Shown one piece after another: positions 10,830-22,388 of a stretch of 64,000 nt of DNA. Where the stretch lies: assembly GCF_027943255.1 (NCBI RefSeq), contig NC_072896.1:41194501-41258500 (forward strand), read 5' to 3'. Source of the stretch: Anastrepha obliqua (lineage: Eukaryota; Arthropoda; Insecta; Diptera; Tephritidae). Under the pieces are notes generated by a model that saw only the letters and a list, made by a program, of their open reading frames with translations, had not been told where the DNA came from and did no database searches. The translations under genes were made by a program, and so were the position numbers. Positions within the stretch are counted from its first letter, which is position 1; every line of letters begins with the position of its first letter.

Positions 10830-11560
10830 GACAAAGGAAAATATTACTGCTGTGAGAAAAATGCTTGAGAAAATGATGAAGACCATCGAATGATACAACA
10901 ACAGATAGAAAACACCTAACACATTCATGTCCAGCAATTCATTCGATTCTCAATAACTGATTACATGGAAAGAAACTTTGTTTTCTCTGGGTGTTTAACC
11001 GAAGAGCAGCTGATATGTTGTTTAATAAAAGAAAAACCCGGTTTGTAAACCGTATTGTAACAAGTGACGAAACTTGGCTTTACTATTACAATGTGCCGAC
11101 AAAGCCTAAAAAAAGTATGAGTCAATATTGATGGGGACACACTCATAGCCCCGAAGATCTCGATGCGTAAGAAAAAATTATAGCTGCATTTTTCAAATCG
11201 AGTCGTTTTAGATACATAGAATACAAGATCAGTTAAATGCTATACTGAAAGTATTTTCCAAAAGTCATAAAGTCAGCTCACCGCACCAAAGCCTGCAATG
11301 AGTATTTAACCACTACGGAACTGAAACTTCTTGCGCACCCTCCCTACAGTCTAGAGCTTGTCCCTATGACTTTGCACTGTTCGCGCATGCGAAAATGAAA
11401 CTGAAAGGAAAAACGATTTTCTAGTGGTGATGGCCCTCCGAAGGCTTGGCGACAATGAGTGTGCCTCATTCTCGGATGAAACTTGGCAAAGCTGGTTTGC
11501 GTACTGGTTGTAACAGTTAGATAAGTGTATAGATTGTGGTGAAAATTTCTTTCAAGTAAT
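10830..11560 (+). pseudogene. Mariner transposase relic, second DD34D family
   Basis: The plus strand gives 'NRIVTSDETWLYYYNVPTKPKKSMSQY' (first catalytic D in 'TSDETW'), 'AAFFKS', then 'LKLLAHPPYSLELVP' and 'MKLKGKRFSSGD'. The 'SPDLAP.D' segment is mutated to 'SLELVP', so the catalytic centre is destroyed. Several stops. It follows directly after the family M1 relic, so the two insertions are adjacent or nested. Confidence 0.7.
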
Positions 11561-11627
11561 TAAATAAATAAAGCTGTTTGGCAAAGCTTGTAACTCCTTC
11601 GCATGAATTATGCCTTAATGTATTTAA

Positions 11628-11764
11628 ATACTGTTGTTGTAGCAGTACAAAAATTCCTCATACATATATGCACGGCTAATGCTGCTGGAGTGATAGTTCT
11701 TGACCGGATATACTGTAAATCCGAGTCATTCTGGTAATGTAGAACCGTCTGTCGTGGGATCACC
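11628..11764 (+). repeat. Dispersed repeat family B, copy 1
   Basis: Begins TGTTGTTGTAGCAGTA and continues with 'CTGCTGGAGTGATAGTTC', 'GACCGGATATA', 'AATGTAGAACCGTCTGTCG' and 'TGGGATC'. The same order of blocks recurs at 14108-14230, 22305-22388 and 36905-37000. Non-coding and ~125 bp long; possibly a short retroelement tail or SINE. I do not recognise the family. Confidence 0.65.
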
Positions 11765-11769
11765 CTTTA

Positions 11770-12445
11770 AGCACCCTCAAAATATAATCTAATTAATCTC
11801 TATATCTTCTTCTTTTAAATAAATACAAAAATGAGTTTCATATTTAGTGTAATTTACACGAAGTTTCAACCGGTAAGCAAATATTTATTTTTAACGCGTT
11901 TTTGCATAAAGTAATGGGGGGATAAAAAATATATGGTAATATAGGGTGACAATAATACAGTACACATTTACATATACGTATGCATGTATGGTGTTTTATG
12001 TGCATGCACTAAACACATGGAAATTATTTCAACCAAGCAAAACAAGAGTTATTGTATTTCAAAGCCTCAAAATAATCGATGCACCTTCAAGCAGTTAGTT
12101 GCCCTTTCGTATTCTGCTTACGTCTGCATAAATGCGGAAATCAACCCAAAACCATAATCGTGTTTTGCACAAACAAAGAAATCAGAAATTGCTAAGAATA
12201 AGACCAAATTACAAACAATTCAACTCAATTTGATATTTATAAAATAAGTTTTTCATACATATTCATATGAATGCATGTACATATATATATGCACATTAAG
12301 GTGGAGCGATACAGAAGGGGTTTTTTTAATTTATTTTTGTAATGGCATAGGAAATAAAAGTTGCCTTTATAAAAGTTAATAAAAGTCACAAATTACAAAA
12401 TGGACTATGCGCTCCCGCCTTTAAGTGCCATTATAACGTTCACGA
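11770..12445. other. No gene seen
   Basis: AT-rich sequence with ATATAC and CATATG-type simple stretches; no supported feature. Confidence 0.4.
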
Positions 12446-12449
12446 CCCT

Positions 12450-12730
12450 CCTACTCTCAAAGGAAGAGTGGCAACGGGACGATGTAAGACAGGGCGAGTC
12501 CACCCATGTATACACAGATGACTCAAAGTTTGAGGAGTTGATGAGGGAGCAGTACATTGCAAACATCTGGGGCTAGTTTCCGGCTTCCCGACTACTGTAC
12601 TGGTACAGTGTGATGCGATACCTGGAGCTGATATTCACATTTTCACTGACAGCCAGGCGACGACAAAATACCTCACAAAGCAGTCGACAACCTACAACGT
12701 AGCCATGAAATGCCACTTTGAGCGTGTTGT
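12450..12730 (+). pseudogene. LINE RNase H domain fragment
   Basis: The plus strand reads 'QGESTHVYTDDSKFEE' (first RNase H aspartate region), then in another frame 'GADIHIFTDSQATTKYL' (the later 'SDSQA' block), joined by shifts. This is the RNase H domain at the C-terminus of I/jockey-type non-LTR retrotransposons. Fragmentary and dead. Confidence 0.7.
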
Positions 12731-12779
12731 GTCAATTAGCTTGTTTTTGGCAATTAATTATATCAGTCAACCGCAGGTG

Positions 12780-13790
12780 CGCTCTGCAATTTTCACAATG
12801 GATAAAAATAATGAACAAAGAATTTGTCTTAAATTTTGTGTTTTGAACGAAATTTCGTGTGCGGAATGGCTGTAAATATTGCAGAAAGTCTATGGTGAGT
12901 GTGCTTTATGAAAAACACGGATCTACGAGTAGTATACGGCTTTTGCAGAGGGCCGAGAAGTCGTAGAAGAGTTGCCCCGATCCGGTCGCACATCAACATC
13001 TTCGACGGTTGAAAACATTGACAATGTCAAGGAAATGGTGCTGGAAAACCATCTTTTCAGTTTGAGGGAGGTAAGTAGCTCGTGACCTTAGCGTGTCTCA
13101 CGAGTCAATTCGCAACATTTTACACCATCAATTAGGCATGAGACGCGTGGCTGCTCGACTCGTTCGAAGAGAGTTGAATTTCTTTCAAAAAATTCATCGG
13201 AAGAAGGTGCCTGAAGATATGCTTGAGCAAGTAAATTCGGACCCAATGTTTATCAAGCACATCATAACAGGTGATGAGACGTGGGTATTGACATGCACAC
13301 CAGTCACAGGCGGCTATCCACATGAGCCGAAACCCAAAAATCCACGTCAAAAGTGAAAGTCATGCTACTCGTTTTCTTTGATTATCATGGTGTTGTCCAT
13401 TCGGAATTCGTTACAAATGGTTCTACGGTAAATAAAGAATATTATTTGGAGGTTATGCCATGTTTGAGAGTGAATGTGCGTAGAAAACGGACCAATTTGT
13501 AGAAAGAAAACTCATGGATCTTGCACTATGATAACGCACCGATTCACGAGGCTCATATTGTGAACACTTTTTTTACCAAAAACTCGACAAATATCATCGA
13601 ACAACCACCATATTCATCGGATTTAGTCCCCTATGACCATTAAGGAGAATTCGCTGAGGAGCTGAAGATCTCTTCAAACGTGTTTAAAAGGTGCTTTGAT
13701 GACTGGACTAATCGTTGGCATATGTGTATTGCTTCGAATGGAGCCTATTTTGAAGGCAACAAAATAAATTTTGATGATTAAACAATTCCC
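12780..13790 (+). pseudogene. Near full-length mariner transposase relic
   Basis: Starts at 12800 'MDKNNEQRICLKFCVLNEIS' and continues with 'EELPRSGRTSTSSTVENID' (linker), 'VSHESIRNILHHQLGMRRV' (second helix-turn-helix), 'DPMFIKHIITGDETWVL' (first D), 'YHGVVHSEFVTNG', 'VNKEYYLEVMPCLR', 'SWILHYDNAPIHEAHIV' (second D), 'EQPPYSSDLVPYDH' (third D) and 'CFDDWTNRWHMCIAS'. The order is complete, with roughly seven stops or shifts. The third D is 34 residues after the second, as in classical mariners. Confidence 0.85.
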
Positions 13791-13815
13791 TTTTTTAACA
13801 GAATGTGTATATATG

Positions 13816-13899
13816 TTTTGGCGCTTACGCCATTTTTGGGTGTTTGGCCGAGTTCCTCCTCCTATTTGTGGCTTGCCTCTTGTGGTTGTTCCACAAATG
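13816..13899 (-). repeat. SINE tail fragment
   Basis: TTGGCGCTTACGCCATTTTT to TTCCACAAATG matches the 3' tail of the SINE family (compare 50063-50145). Only the tail is present, sandwiched between a mariner and a Tc1 relic. Confidence 0.7.
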
Positions 13900-13904
13900 T
13901 AGCA

Positions 13905-14640
13905 TAGATAAGGATAACGAATTTTGGGAAACCATATTATTCACGGATGACACCAAAGTTAATATTTTTGGAAATAATAGCAGAGGAAAGGTGTGGCGCA
14001 AAAATAATACAGTTTTAGATGGACAAAATTTGGTTTCAAATGTCAAGCACTGCGGCCGAAGTGTCATGGCATAGGGTACAATGGCAGCTGGTGGAGTGGA
14101 ATGACTGGTTGTTGTTGTTGTAGCAGCATAAACATTCGCTATATTTACATACGGGGAATGCTGTTGGCAGTCCTTGGCCGGATATAAATCCGCGTCGTTT
14201 CGGTAACGTAGAACCGACTGTCGTGGAAACTAGTATTTATAGATGGTGGAATGGGGCAGCATCAGTATAAAAGAATATGGGAAAGCAATTTGAAGGATTC
14301 TATAGATGGTTTGGGTCTTGACCTATGATGGATATTCCAAAACACGTTCCATAACGTACCGCGCGTTCAGTAAAAGACTGGCTGCTTATTATAAACCAAG
14401 ACAATTATGTATATTATCCTCTTCAATCGCCTGACCTGAACCCCATTGAATACTGCTGGGAACTTTTGAAACGCAAAGTGGGTGCCCGCCATAATAATGA
14501 ACTTAAAACTGTTTTGGAGGAAGCCTGGAGCGTAATATCACCAGGTACCACAAAAAATGTAGTCCGATCGATGCCCAGAAGACTGTAAACGGAGGACCTA
14601 CAAAATGTACGAACACTTTTGCTACAAAGAAATTTTCGTG
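13905..14640 (+). pseudogene. Tc1-like transposase relic, split by repeat B
   Basis: The plus strand reads 'DNEFWETILFTDDTKVNIFG', 'GKVWRKNNTVL' and 'CGRSVMA' (first catalytic D region), is interrupted at 14108-14230 by a repeat B insertion, and resumes with 'GQHQYKRIWESNLKDS', 'SPDLNPIEYCWELLKRKVG' (the third catalytic residue, E, in 'PIEYCWE'), 'EEAWSVISP' and 'MPRRL'. DD34E Tc1 type. The N-terminus is missing and several stops are present. A sequence like a Tc1-type end (CAGGGGGTGTACGAACAG) lies at 14774-14791, but it points outward in the wrong sense for this element. Confidence 0.8.
14108..14230 (+). repeat. Dispersed repeat family B, nested copy
   Basis: GTTGTTGTTGTTGTAGCAGC, then 'GGCCGGATATAAATCCG', 'GGTAACGTAGAACCGACTG' and 'TCGTGG'. 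Inserted inside the Tc1 relic, and therefore younger than it. Confidence 0.75.
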
Positions 14641-14769
14641 TTTTGCCTTTTTTTGAATAATGTATTGAATATTACTATTTCCTTTATAAAATAATCAAAC
14701 GGAGTTATATTTAGAATGAAACTGCGTTTAAGATCTGTGAATATTTTATTTAATTTTAAAAATATTCGA

Positions 14770-15835
14770 AATACAGGGGGTGTACGAACAGTTGTGTCCC
14801 CAAATGCATGGCCGCATGTAATATACATACATAGATAATCTGCGAAATGAAAATGAAGAGGTTGAATATAACTTAAAATTAGGATGAGGCAAATAATATT
14901 TTACCCCCTTATTTTTTTGGATAAAATGCAAACTTTCAGTAGGTCTGTCAAAAGCGATTAAAAAAATTTCAGTCATCCCTAATGCACATACATTTGTAAC
15001 ATAGCACACACCGAGGTAAAAAATAAGGATGCGCTCCTAAAAAGTCAGTATACGAGTACATATCGTGACTGTCTTCCAACTCTCGCAAAACAGGAACATA
15101 ATGGACAGTTCAGTCAGCCGATAGTAGTACAGGCTTTTATATGGTAAATTGATAAAAAAAAAAATTTAATTTAAAAAAATTTGGAAAATTATATATAATA
15201 CACACATACAAATTATCTTTGCTTTTTTTAAGTATCGAACCTAGAATTCCCTGAATATTATACAAACAATGCGAGTTAAATTTCAGATTGTTTTTGTTTT
15301 TCATTTACAGAAATTAATATAATACAATGAAGTGTCCAAAACAGAACCAGTTCATCGCGATATAAAAGTGTTCATCTGAAAACATTGCAGGTGGAGAGAG
15401 CAGAAACCAGTACCAATCTCTAGTACGCTAGTTCTGCACCACTTGCAGACTTGGTCATTTTACTCTAGGGCATGCATATACTCGTAAATTGACGTGTATG
15501 CAGAGATGCTCGTAAGGAGCAAGTGTCAATTTTGTTTTATTTATTATTAGAAACACGACTTCTTCACTTTTTTCAAGTTCGAATGATGAAAATAGTTCTC
15601 CCAGCCTAAAATACTATTATAGCCTGCATACTATTTTTCCAAAATATGAAAACTAATGGTAAGCTAACTAATTTATCTTGCCAAAAAACGTACTCATAGC
15701 CTTAACTATCTAACATAACATTTACATTATTATTCGTTTTCGAATTCTAGTACTGACATCTTTCTCGCTTTCTCACTACCATCCTTTTTCTCTCATATTC
15801 CAAATCGATTTGGTATTCGTATTCATATTTCTAGT
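14770..15835. other. No gene seen; Tc1-like end at left
   Basis: Apart from the Tc1-type terminal sequence at 14774-14791, which has no matching partner, this is AT-rich DNA with no recognisable feature. Confidence 0.4.
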
Positions 15836-15839
15836 CAAG

Positions 15840-16080
15840 GCCGATAGATTACCCTACCTACCATGACCATCCGAAACAAAATTGGGAGAGTAACTTCGGT
15901 TGCCACTTCATCGGATACTGGGCAGCAGAATTCTGCCTGTTCATTTCACACGTATTCACACACTATTCCAAGCAGTCGTTATTTAGACGCCAACGAAGTT
16001 ACATGAGCGAAGACTGCGTTGATTCTTTTCTTATATCACCAACACAAACTCAAACAAAGTGTTAACAGGACCCCACTTTC
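15840..16080. repeat. Dispersed repeat family C, copy 1
   Basis: Shared blocks in order: 'AGTAACTTCGGTTGCCAC', 'CGGATACTGGGCAGCAGAAT', 'TCACACGTATTCACACAC', 'CAGTCGTTATTTAGACG', 'TATATCACCAACACAA' and 'CAATCAGTTGATTGG'. Six further copies are at 28650, 37850, 39250, 50620, 52680 and 59720, in both orientations. Non-coding and unidentified. Confidence 0.65.
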
Positions 16081-16089
16081 GTCAACCAA

Positions 16090-17270
16090 TCAGTTGATTG
16101 GCCACACCTCTGCATTCTGTACATCGTGTTTCTAATCGTATTTATGTTTCGAATCGTATTAGTTACGACAGAGAGTCGTTAACTGTGCTATTCTGTAGGC
16201 ACTGTGAAACGGAAAACGCGTAAAGAGTAAAAGTAAAGGTAAACAACGAAAAGCGTAAAATTCAAAAATATTGACAATATTTTATTTTTGCGTAATTGTT
16301 ATCGCATTTCCTAATAATGGAAAGGAAAATAAAAATATTCTAAGCGCCTTCCCTTCAAATTTATCTTCTCTTTAAACACATTTTCGTTTTCTGAACTGTA
16401 TATGCCGTCCAAAAATTTAACAGACGGTTAACATTTGCCGCTCCTACAGAGCCATCTGTTTTGTTTGTATACAAAAATCAATTGTTTCGACAGGTTTAAA
16501 TTAATTTCTTTGATGACCTGCTATAATAAACTGCGATAGAGAATAGAAGTGATTTTCATATTGATGCACTTGAGAAAATGTTTGAAAAAACTTCTGCAAG
16601 TCATTTAGCTAAGGAGACCATTTTGGACAGTATATAGTGCAGACGAGAAGTTCGTTAAGAGATTTCGGCTGACGAAATTCACTCTCTTGCATACAGTAGG
16701 AATGACGACGCAATTCAACCAGCACGAAAAGGTAAATCATAAATATCGCAAATACAAAATCCATGCATCAGACTTCTTATTCTCAATCACCTTTTTGTAC
16801 CCCTCAGAAGTTTTTGTTTATTTTCATGTTTATTGTGCAGCCATTTCTGATCTTAACGATGTCCTTAAACCTTTTTCTCTTATACCTTTCTATGCTTCTT
16901 TACTGCTGATACCTATTCTCTAGTGTTAAATAATCATGAGAAAATGAAATGGAGTTTATCATGTAGGCAAATTAACTGCTTGTTTCATAACTTTTCCATT
17001 AACAGGCAGTCGAGTAAGCGACCCTAAATATGTAATCAACATAGTTGCAGGAAGAAGAAACGCATAGCCAACTGGGTAATAAAATTGCAGTGTTTCAAAC
17101 GAAGTTCCAATTTATCTTATTTCATCTTATACGAGTATATAAAAATGAATACTTGATTGTTTGTACGTATTTTAAAAGCTGCCAAACCAATCATCGGATT
17201 GCAATGCAACTTTGTCAACTCATTGCTTGCAATTGCCGAAAAGATATAGGCATTGTAAAATTAATTTAAA
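16090..17270. other. No gene seen
   Basis: AT-rich. The small open frames at 16687-16923 and 17045-17269 show no domain or codon structure that I would trust. Confidence 0.4.
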
Positions 17271-17273
17271 ATA

Positions 17274-17690
17274 AGAAGGCGTGACAGCTCCCATAGAAGC
17301 CAAGTTTTTAATATTACATATTTTTGGAACCACTCGTGCCGGACTACAGAAATTTGGTACAAGGACATAAAATATTATTACCTTAACAATTCAGAAAACT
17401 GGGCGGCATTTGTAAAAAAGGCGTCACAGTTCCCATAAACACCAATTCCTTATTATTGTATAGTTTCGATACCATTCATGGTAGAGTATTATGATTTTGC
17501 AGAGATGTACAAAGTATGCCTTAATAACCCCAGTAGAAAATATTGGTAAAATGAGCGTGGCACCTCCCATACAAAGCAATTTGTTAATATTACTACTAAT
17601 GTGATTTGGCACAAATGCATAATATATCAATGCATATAAAATATCAATATCAGATTTCAAACCATTCAATATCAATGTCTTGATGATTAG
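17274..17690. repeat. Three diverged ~140 bp tandem units
   Basis: A block GGCGTGACAGCTCCCATAGA at 17278 recurs as GGCGTCACAGTTCCCATAAA at 17419 and AGCGTGGCACCTCCCATACA at 17554, each followed by CCAA/GCAA and a TTATTATT-like run. Spacing is 141 and 135 bp. This looks like an old satellite-type array. Confidence 0.65.
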
Positions 17691-18170
17691 GATTTGCTAA
17701 AGGGAGCACAACAAACCAAAAAAAAGCCCACTAATATCACGGGTTTTCCAAATTTCATGACATGTAATATTACGTTAGCATACTAAGAGGAAAAGAGACA
17801 CAGATATATCTATCGTCACCGGGGTTCGTCGCTATGCAAATACAAACGGTCGCAACCGGGTAAAAATTACCACATAATATATAGGTAAATATTTATTTTA
17901 CGTAGGGAGCGCGTCTTTTGATTCCATGCAGAAGGGTACTTCAAGCAGCAGGTCACGATATTTTGTATGTAGAAAAAAAGTTAAAAGTGGTTTTATTACC
18001 TCTGTGGTATTTTTTACCCAGTAGCTACGAACTGCGAGTTAAACAAAATAACTCTTTCAATTAAATTAGTTTTACTGCGGCAGCGCACAGTGCGGCCGAT
18101 TCCCGAAAAGCTGGCCAAAACTCAAAAAATTAAGTAATTGATTCAAAATTTCATACTCGGGGGTTGTCGG

Positions 18171-18425
18171 GGTCGCTGATTACGAATTTGATCTTAAAAT
18201 TCTGAAAACCCACCCCCTTTCACCCCTATTGGCCACCCCCTCACGTGAAATAGCGTATATTCTAGAACATAATCAAGATGCATGTTAATTTATGTTTTCA
18301 GGGTCGCTGATTACGAATATGATCTTAAAATTTTGAAAATCCACCCACTTCCACCCCTATTGGCCACTCCCTCACGTGAAATAGCGTATATTCAAGAACA
18401 TAACCAAGATGCATGTAACACAAAA
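18171..18425. repeat. 131 bp direct tandem duplication
   Basis: GGTCGCTGATTACGAATTTG at 18171 repeats at 18302 as GGTCGCTGATTACGAATATG. The similarity continues through 'CACCCCTATTGGCCAC', 'CTCACGTGAAATAGCG' and 'AACCAAGATGCATGT', with a few substitutions. Non-coding tandem duplication, period 131 bp. Confidence 0.85.
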
Positions 18426-18429
18426 AATA

Positions 18430-19660
18430 GCATAAAAGCCAAGGTAGCAAGTGGTAGCAGCTGAATCTTGTTTTATTCAGTAACCATTACTTTTTTGAGT
18501 AACCTTTAATAGGTTTCAAAGCAGCATATGACGGCGTTGTATTACTATACAGTTTGAAAACTCAAATTTTATAAAAAAAATTGCAAAAAATGTATCTACG
18601 TATTGCTGCAGCTAAAAATTTTGTGTCGAGGTATTGATATGTACTAAAGATTTCTCGTATTTTGCTAACCTTCCGAAGATGATTCCATTTGGTTTTGTTC
18701 AATTTACTCCATTACAAAATCTTTCAAATGTGTACAACTTTCACTATTCATCGACAGTAATACGATGCTCAAACGAAGGCCACGTTGCGACTGAAAATAC
18801 AGAGGATACTTAGGGTACAGGACGTTGCTATGAACGGTTTTCACTACTCAAGGCATTACTGTAGCCAACCCAAAGACAAAAAAACTCTATCTAGAAACTT
18901 TTTTCTTCGACTTTTGGCCAGCAAATTCTAACTGATTTTTGATACACCACGGTCGCATTCGCAGCATCAAATACTTAGATCGGTATTCAAGACACAAATA
19001 CTTGAATACCTCAAACTCAGTATGGCAAAAGACGATTTTGTATTCCCACAACATCAAAGGTCTCGTGCACAAAGCTTTTGAACGACCTTTAGAATATTCA
19101 GCTAACAGTAAACTGTGGCCATAAAAGAATTCTGTATACCACCAATATTCAGACACTTCCCAATGTGCCAAATAATCGTAAAAAACATTAAACTTGAAGT
19201 GGCAAATGTCAATCTAACTTTACAACATCTTGAAATAAAAAATAGCACCACCCGTAAAAACTTGGTTTATTTTTTTTAAAGTCCATGTAAAAATTCTACT
19301 TTTTTTTTAATCGAACTATGTTTTGTGATGGCATTCGGTGTTGGAACACTTTCCCTCTCAACTGAGAATATAATAACTGGGATCTCAAGACTCAAAAATT
19401 CCTACCAAAACTGACTTTGATGGTCTTTCGGCTATTTTTTTTAATTACTCTGCTCTGGTAGCTCCGCTTAAAATAATTTTCAATATGCAGCTGAAGGCAT
19501 TGTTGCTAGTGCTGCCACAAATATGTAATATATTTATTTATAAGTATATTTCATTATATTAAATAAATAAATAAATAAAATTTTCAATATCTTCTGGAAA
19601 ATTCACTGATGCTTGGAAACTCGCTTCTATAACTCCTACGAGTATATTCAAAAGTGGCAA
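18430..19660. other. No gene seen
   Basis: AT-rich; AAATAAATAAATAAATAAA microsatellite at about 19559-19578. No supported coding region. Confidence 0.4.
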
Positions 19661-19665
19661 CAAGA

Positions 19666-19954
19666 GCCGTAGCCGAATTGATTAGTGCGTGACTACCATT
19701 CGGAAGGTAGGTTCGAATCTCGTTGAAAGACGAGACGACAAAAAAGAAGAAAGTTTTTACTAATAGCGGTTGCCTCTTGGCAGGCAATGGGAAACCTCCG
19801 AGTGTATTTATGCCATGAAAAAACTCCTCACAAAAAAAAAATATCTGCCGTTCGGAATCGGCTTGAAACTGTAGGTCCCTCCAACATCAAGACGCACGCC
19901 ACAAATATGAGAAGGAGTTCGGCCAAACACCAAAAAGGGGTGTACGCGCCAATT
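19666..19954 (+). repeat. tRNA-derived SINE, nearly full length
   Basis: Plus-strand copy: head GCCGTAGCCGAATTGATTAG with A-box-like sequence, B box GGTTCGAATCTC at about 19711-19722, the body 'CTAATAGCGGTTGCC', 'GGCAGGCAATGGGAAACC', 'CCGTTCGGAATCGGC' and 'TGTAGGTCCCTCC', and the tail GGGGTGTACGCGCCAATTAC. The tRNA-like head implies RNA polymerase III transcription, as in other SINEs. Confidence 0.88.
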
Positions 19955-20029
19955 ACACTTATACACATGTAATTACAGAACTGTCTCGAAGCTCACTAAT
20001 GTATGTAAGCTTTTTGAATACGTCATCAA

Positions 20030-20310
20030 AGATAAAATATATTTATCAGTTAAGAGTTCAATTTGCCTGAATCAACATGGATTTGTATCGGGTCGTTCTA
20101 CACTTACAAATCTGGCTGTCTTTAGTGAGTATTGTAGGTATATTTTAGCATTCTCTTCTGGGTGCCAAGTTGATTGCATTTACACCAACGGTTTTTACTG
20201 ATATTCTGAATACGATGCCCTAATTTAAGTGTAATTGTTAATTAGTCTGCAAGAAACTATTGCTTCGTAAACTAAATACGCAAAATAAAAAAATAAATAT
20301 TTATGCAATG
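20030..20310 (+). pseudogene. LINE remnant: RT piece plus 3' tail
   Basis: 'CLNQHGFVSGRSTLTNLAVF' at about 20075-20140 is the conserved 'QHGF..GRST.TNL' block of jockey-type reverse transcriptases. It is followed after a deletion by GATATTCTGAATACGATGCC and a tail rich in AATAAA-like units, matching the 3' end of the fragment at 23050-23390. Confidence 0.75.
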
Positions 20311-20789
20311 TAAGAAAAATTTCCCCATCAATTGTGACAAAATATTCCTGATAAACATAAACACTTTGCTTACTAAAATGTCTACATGGAAAACCTGACT
20401 CAAAAATATTTCTATATTATTTTAATTCAGGCTTGTCGCCCATAAAAGATGTCGCGAAATAAGTAATACGATTTACAAAAGACGTTCAAAATAAAGAAGT
20501 TGTAGCAAAATAATTTGAAAATATAACTGTTTATAACCTTCATACATAAATCGTACTATAAAGTTGACACAATTCATTTAGATAGCTGGTTTTCCAAATG
20601 TCTTGGGCTGCATAGATGACAGCTTCATCTCAAGTGGAAAACCAAAAATAAAAATACGATCCTGCCAACAGATACAATTGCGTATCCACCACCTTTCAAG
20701 GCATTTGCGATACGAAGCTATTTTTGTGGATGATTTTTTTACTGGCACAAGAGTGCTAAGACTTCCCTTCATTGGAAAAGAATAGCCAA

Positions 20790-21145
20790 ATGCATGCGCA
20801 CCCAAATACTAACTGTTAGCAAAAAGCTTCAGCTGCTTCGTGAGACACGCGTAACTTTAGCACAATTTCGTGCTGGATGTTGCATCAGGTTAAACTCCTA
20901 CCTATCGAGAATCGACCCGACATACTCAACATAAGTGCTGCATGTGAATGTACATCGTACGATACTAACCACTTATTCACATGCCCTCTTAAACCCATTT
21001 ACCTAACACCCATCTCTCCTTGAAGCCAACCCGTCGAAACAGCACGTTTCCTGATCCTACCGTTAGATAAGCTAAATTATAACAACAGGTGACTATACCG
21101 TACTAGTAGGGCTTGATAAACTGCTATAACAACAACAACTGTTTA
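20790..21145 (+). pseudogene. Jockey-like LINE C-terminal fragment
   Basis: Plus-strand reading: 'LLRETRVTLAQFRAGCC', 'RLNSYLSRIDPTY', a Cys/His cluster ('C.C.SYDTNHLFTCPL'), 'PIYLTPISLLEANPSK', and the terminal 'LLQQQQ'-type AACAACAACAAC tail at about 21126-21140. This is the post-RNase H zinc-knuckle end of a jockey-like non-LTR element, 5'-truncated as is usual. Confidence 0.75.
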
Positions 21146-21187
21146 CTAAGTGATTTCGCGTAATCTCAAAAGTGTACTTGCCATGTA

Positions 21188-21351
21188 CAGGGTTGGCCAT
21201 ATTAAACTGACCCATGTGATTATTAAAAAAATATGGAAAAAGAAACATTTTTTTGTGTTTCATTGTGAAAAACATTTAATTTAGTTCAAGGAGATTCGTT
21301 TACATCACTTTTTGAATATGATATCGCGCAAGTGGTCGCCCTTAGCACGTA
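21188..21351. mobile_element. Solo left end of the DD41D mariner
   Basis: 164 bp nearly identical to 8227-8390 of the complete element, beginning CAGGGTTGGCC after TA (21186-21187). Only one end is present. It is followed after 12 bp by another copy starting at 21364 in the same orientation, so two left ends lie 176 bp apart. Confidence 0.9.
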
Positions 21352-21363
21352 TTTGGATATGTA

Positions 21364-21723
21364 CAGGGTTGGCCATCTTAAACTGACCCATGTGATTATT
21401 AAAAAAATATGGAAAAAGAAACATTTTTTTGTGTTTCATTGTGAAAAACATTTAATTTAGTTCAAGGAGATTCGTTTACATCACTTTTTGAATATGATAT
21501 CGCGCAAGTGGTCGCCCTTAGCTCGTATAGCGTAATGTGCCCGTTTTTCGGCGTTTTCCATAGTTTTGGCCAGCGTCTCGGCCGATATGGCGGCTATTTC
21601 CCGTCGGATATTGGCCTTAAGTGCGCCTAGTGTCTTTGGCTTGTTGACGTAAACCTTAGATTTCAAATTACAGTAAAAAGTTATAGGGTTACTCAATGGG
21701 TCAGTTTAATATGGCCAACCCTG
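21364..21723 (-). mobile_element. Internally deleted DD41D mariner (360 bp)
   Basis: Both ends of the 8227-9543 element are present, with TA at 21362-21363 and 21724-21725. The middle 957 bp (8532-9488 of the full copy) is missing; the junction falls at a shared AAAT. Over the retained sequence I find only about two substitutions from the complete copy. The remaining 71-codon frame is the transposase C-terminus fused to end sequence. It can move only with transposase supplied from another copy. Confidence 0.93.
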
Positions 21724-21849
21724 TACATACATCATTTTATTATTAGTACATTGCAAAAACTTCGAAAAAACTTTAAAATAAATTATGAACAAAAATTTCT
21801 CTGTAATAGTAAATACAAACTCGAACAGCTGATTTATAGTAGGGTTACG

Positions 21850-22090
21850 TTTTTCTTATTCTGTACGAAGGTCGTTTAAAAAGTGCGTGCAAAGCCAGAG
21901 AAATGGTACTACTTGAACAGTATTTCTGAACTTTATGGACGTCTCTTTTTCCTGCAATTTATGAATAATCTTTCCTTCTTGAAGTGGAATTTGTTTATCT
22001 ACTCGCTGTGTCAGTCCATTTACCAACTCTCTCCGAATTTCCCTAACTGATAATTTTTGTCTCGTTACTTTTTGAAAGGGGAACAAGGAA
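21850..22090 (-). mobile_element. Possible mariner end with N-terminal remnant
   Basis: TACGAAGGTCGTTTAAAAAG at 21862 followed by 'CAGAGAAATGGTACTA' resembles 55585-55630 (ATCGTTAGAAAAGTGTGC ... 'CAGAGAGATGGTACTG'). Both look like the terminal part of one transposon family. No catalytic region is visible, so the assignment is weak. Confidence 0.35.
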
Positions 22091-22304
22091 CTGATCGCTG
22101 ATAATATTGCCGGCCGAGGGAAAATGTCAGAAATATCAGCGACGCGCTGAACGTATTAAGGGTCACAGGGAGTGCTACACACGGTTTGTGGCCACATATT
22201 GTTCTCGCCATCAGACACACCTAGGCTTCTCGACTTTTCATTCGGCTCCAAGAAGCGACATACGCGGTACGTCTACAGCTTCTCGAAGCTCACCAGAGTA
22301 TCAT

Positions 22305-22388
22305 ATGTTATGTGGGCTGCTGGAGTGACAATCCTCGGCCGATTAAAAATTCGTACAAATGACGTAAAACCGACTGTCGTGGGAACGA
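22305..22388 (+). repeat. Dispersed repeat family B, truncated copy
   Basis: 'GGCTGCTGGAGTGACAATCC', 'TCGGCCGATTAAAAATTCG' and 'AAAACCGACTGTCGTGGGAA' match the second half of the family B consensus seen at 14108-14230. Confidence 0.65.

Noticed and set aside
18670..18690. Possible next Mondo exon (complement reads K-T-K-W-N)
   Set aside because: The flanking codons do not continue as 'FKGLKL' and no splice signals frame it; a chance match.
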